32,306 bases of DNA from Oscillospiraceae bacterium. Lineage in GTDB: Bacteria; Bacillota; Clostridia; Oscillospirales; Ruminococcaceae. This document shows, piece by piece, positions 32,170-32,306 of this stretch. The stretch covers positions 1-32,306 of the forward strand of contig JAAVZY010000037.1 in NCBI GenBank assembly GCA_022791945.1. The letters are read 5' to 3'. Both the position numbers and the translations under genes were made by a program. Positions within the stretch are counted from its first letter, which is position 1; every line of letters starts with the position of its first letter. The notes beneath the pieces are model-generated. The model made no database searches. It saw nothing but the letters and a program-made list of their open reading frames with translations, and was not told where the DNA came from.

Positions 32170-32306
32170 GAACCTGTATTCATAGCTGGAAATGGGGGAT
32201 GGGCGAGGGATTTTCCAGTCCGTCAAGGAAAAAAGCGGAGGAATCCTTTGTGGATTCCGAGCATTTTTGACGCGGATCGGACTGGAAAAGCTCCGTCCAG
32301 ACCCCG
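32170..32306. mobile_element. MITE-2, related to MITE-1 (partial)
   Basis: Preceded by TAA (32167-32169), the element starts GAACCTGTATTCATAGC, a diverged version of the MITE-1 end. It has a perfect 12-bp internal stem (TTTTCCAGTCCG at 32211-32222, complement at 32278-32289) around the 50-nt core (32224-32273) that is identical, reversed, to MITE-1. The right terminal repeat is outside the window. Confidence 0.72.

Overview
The window looks like chromosome of a spore-forming, GC-rich member of the Clostridia, most plausibly Oscillospiraceae/Ruminococcaceae (Clostridium cluster IV). The pointers are a spoIIGA-sigE pair, a YpeB homologue, strong GGAGG-type ribosome binding sites, sigma-A promoters of the TTGACA-17-TATAAT kind, and Firmicutes-type versions of the housekeeping proteins. 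There is no rRNA, tRNA, CRISPR array or prophage. The family placement is an inference from gene content only.

Layout. 1-141 is the edge of an insertion sequence with the first 31 codons of an ISAs1-like transposase. 233-8703 is read leftward: 6-phosphofructokinase, polyphosphate kinase, the larE-larB pair for the nickel-pincer cofactor, two TrkA-like RCK proteins and the GTPase YchF. 8946-12981 is the complete Leloir pathway (galK, galT, galE) read rightward, followed by rsmA-hemW. A candidate small RNA with its own promoter and terminator lies at 15916-16065. A sodium-symporter gene with a 3' frameshift and an acyl-CoA synthetase follow leftward, then nagA rightward. The right third holds sigE and spoIIGA, a methyltransferase coupled to a GH27 alpha-galactosidase, an M14-peptidase-like protein that has lost its active site, ypeB, and comEC. 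GH27 releases galactose for GalK/GalT/GalE, and PfkA and NagA feed the same central carbon flow. SpoIIGA/SigE and YpeB belong to sporulation and germination.

The striking feature is between the genes. About 18 percent of the window (roughly 5.9 kb) is made of one family of non-coding, modular palindromic elements, found at more than a dozen loci and 0.03-0.94 kb long. Modules used below: T, a terminal sequence like GAGCCTATTCARAATCTC followed by a GCGTG..GAAGGGCAAG stretch; A, hairpins such as CTCGAGGGC/GCCCTCGAG or GCGAGAC/GTCTCGC; I, AGGGTCAAAGCC/GGCTTTGACCCT; B, CCAAGGGG..CCCCTTGG; G, a run of three hairpins; C, AGTCTGTACAGACT (12 copies); D, GCTTTTTTC/GAAAAAAGC or ATTTTTTC/GAAAAAAT with a 5-nt loop (12 copies); F, GTCCCGAGCGT/ACGCTCGGGAC; E, ACGTTCC-nnn-GGAACGT; H, a GC-rich hairpin of changing sequence. 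A full element reads T-A-B-C-D-F-E-[cassette]-E-H-D-C-B-A-T, so its two ends are long inverted repeats. 13028, 20722, 25313 and 28817 have one orientation; 3766, 10260 and 31883 are inverted and internally deleted; 5901 is a minimal A-B-C-B-A copy. The T module resembles the terminal repeats of two small MITEs (6801-6961 and 32170-end). Elements repeatedly begin at the stop codon of the upstream gene, and one supplies the last residues and stop codon of galT. This family is the best candidate here for an undescribed system.
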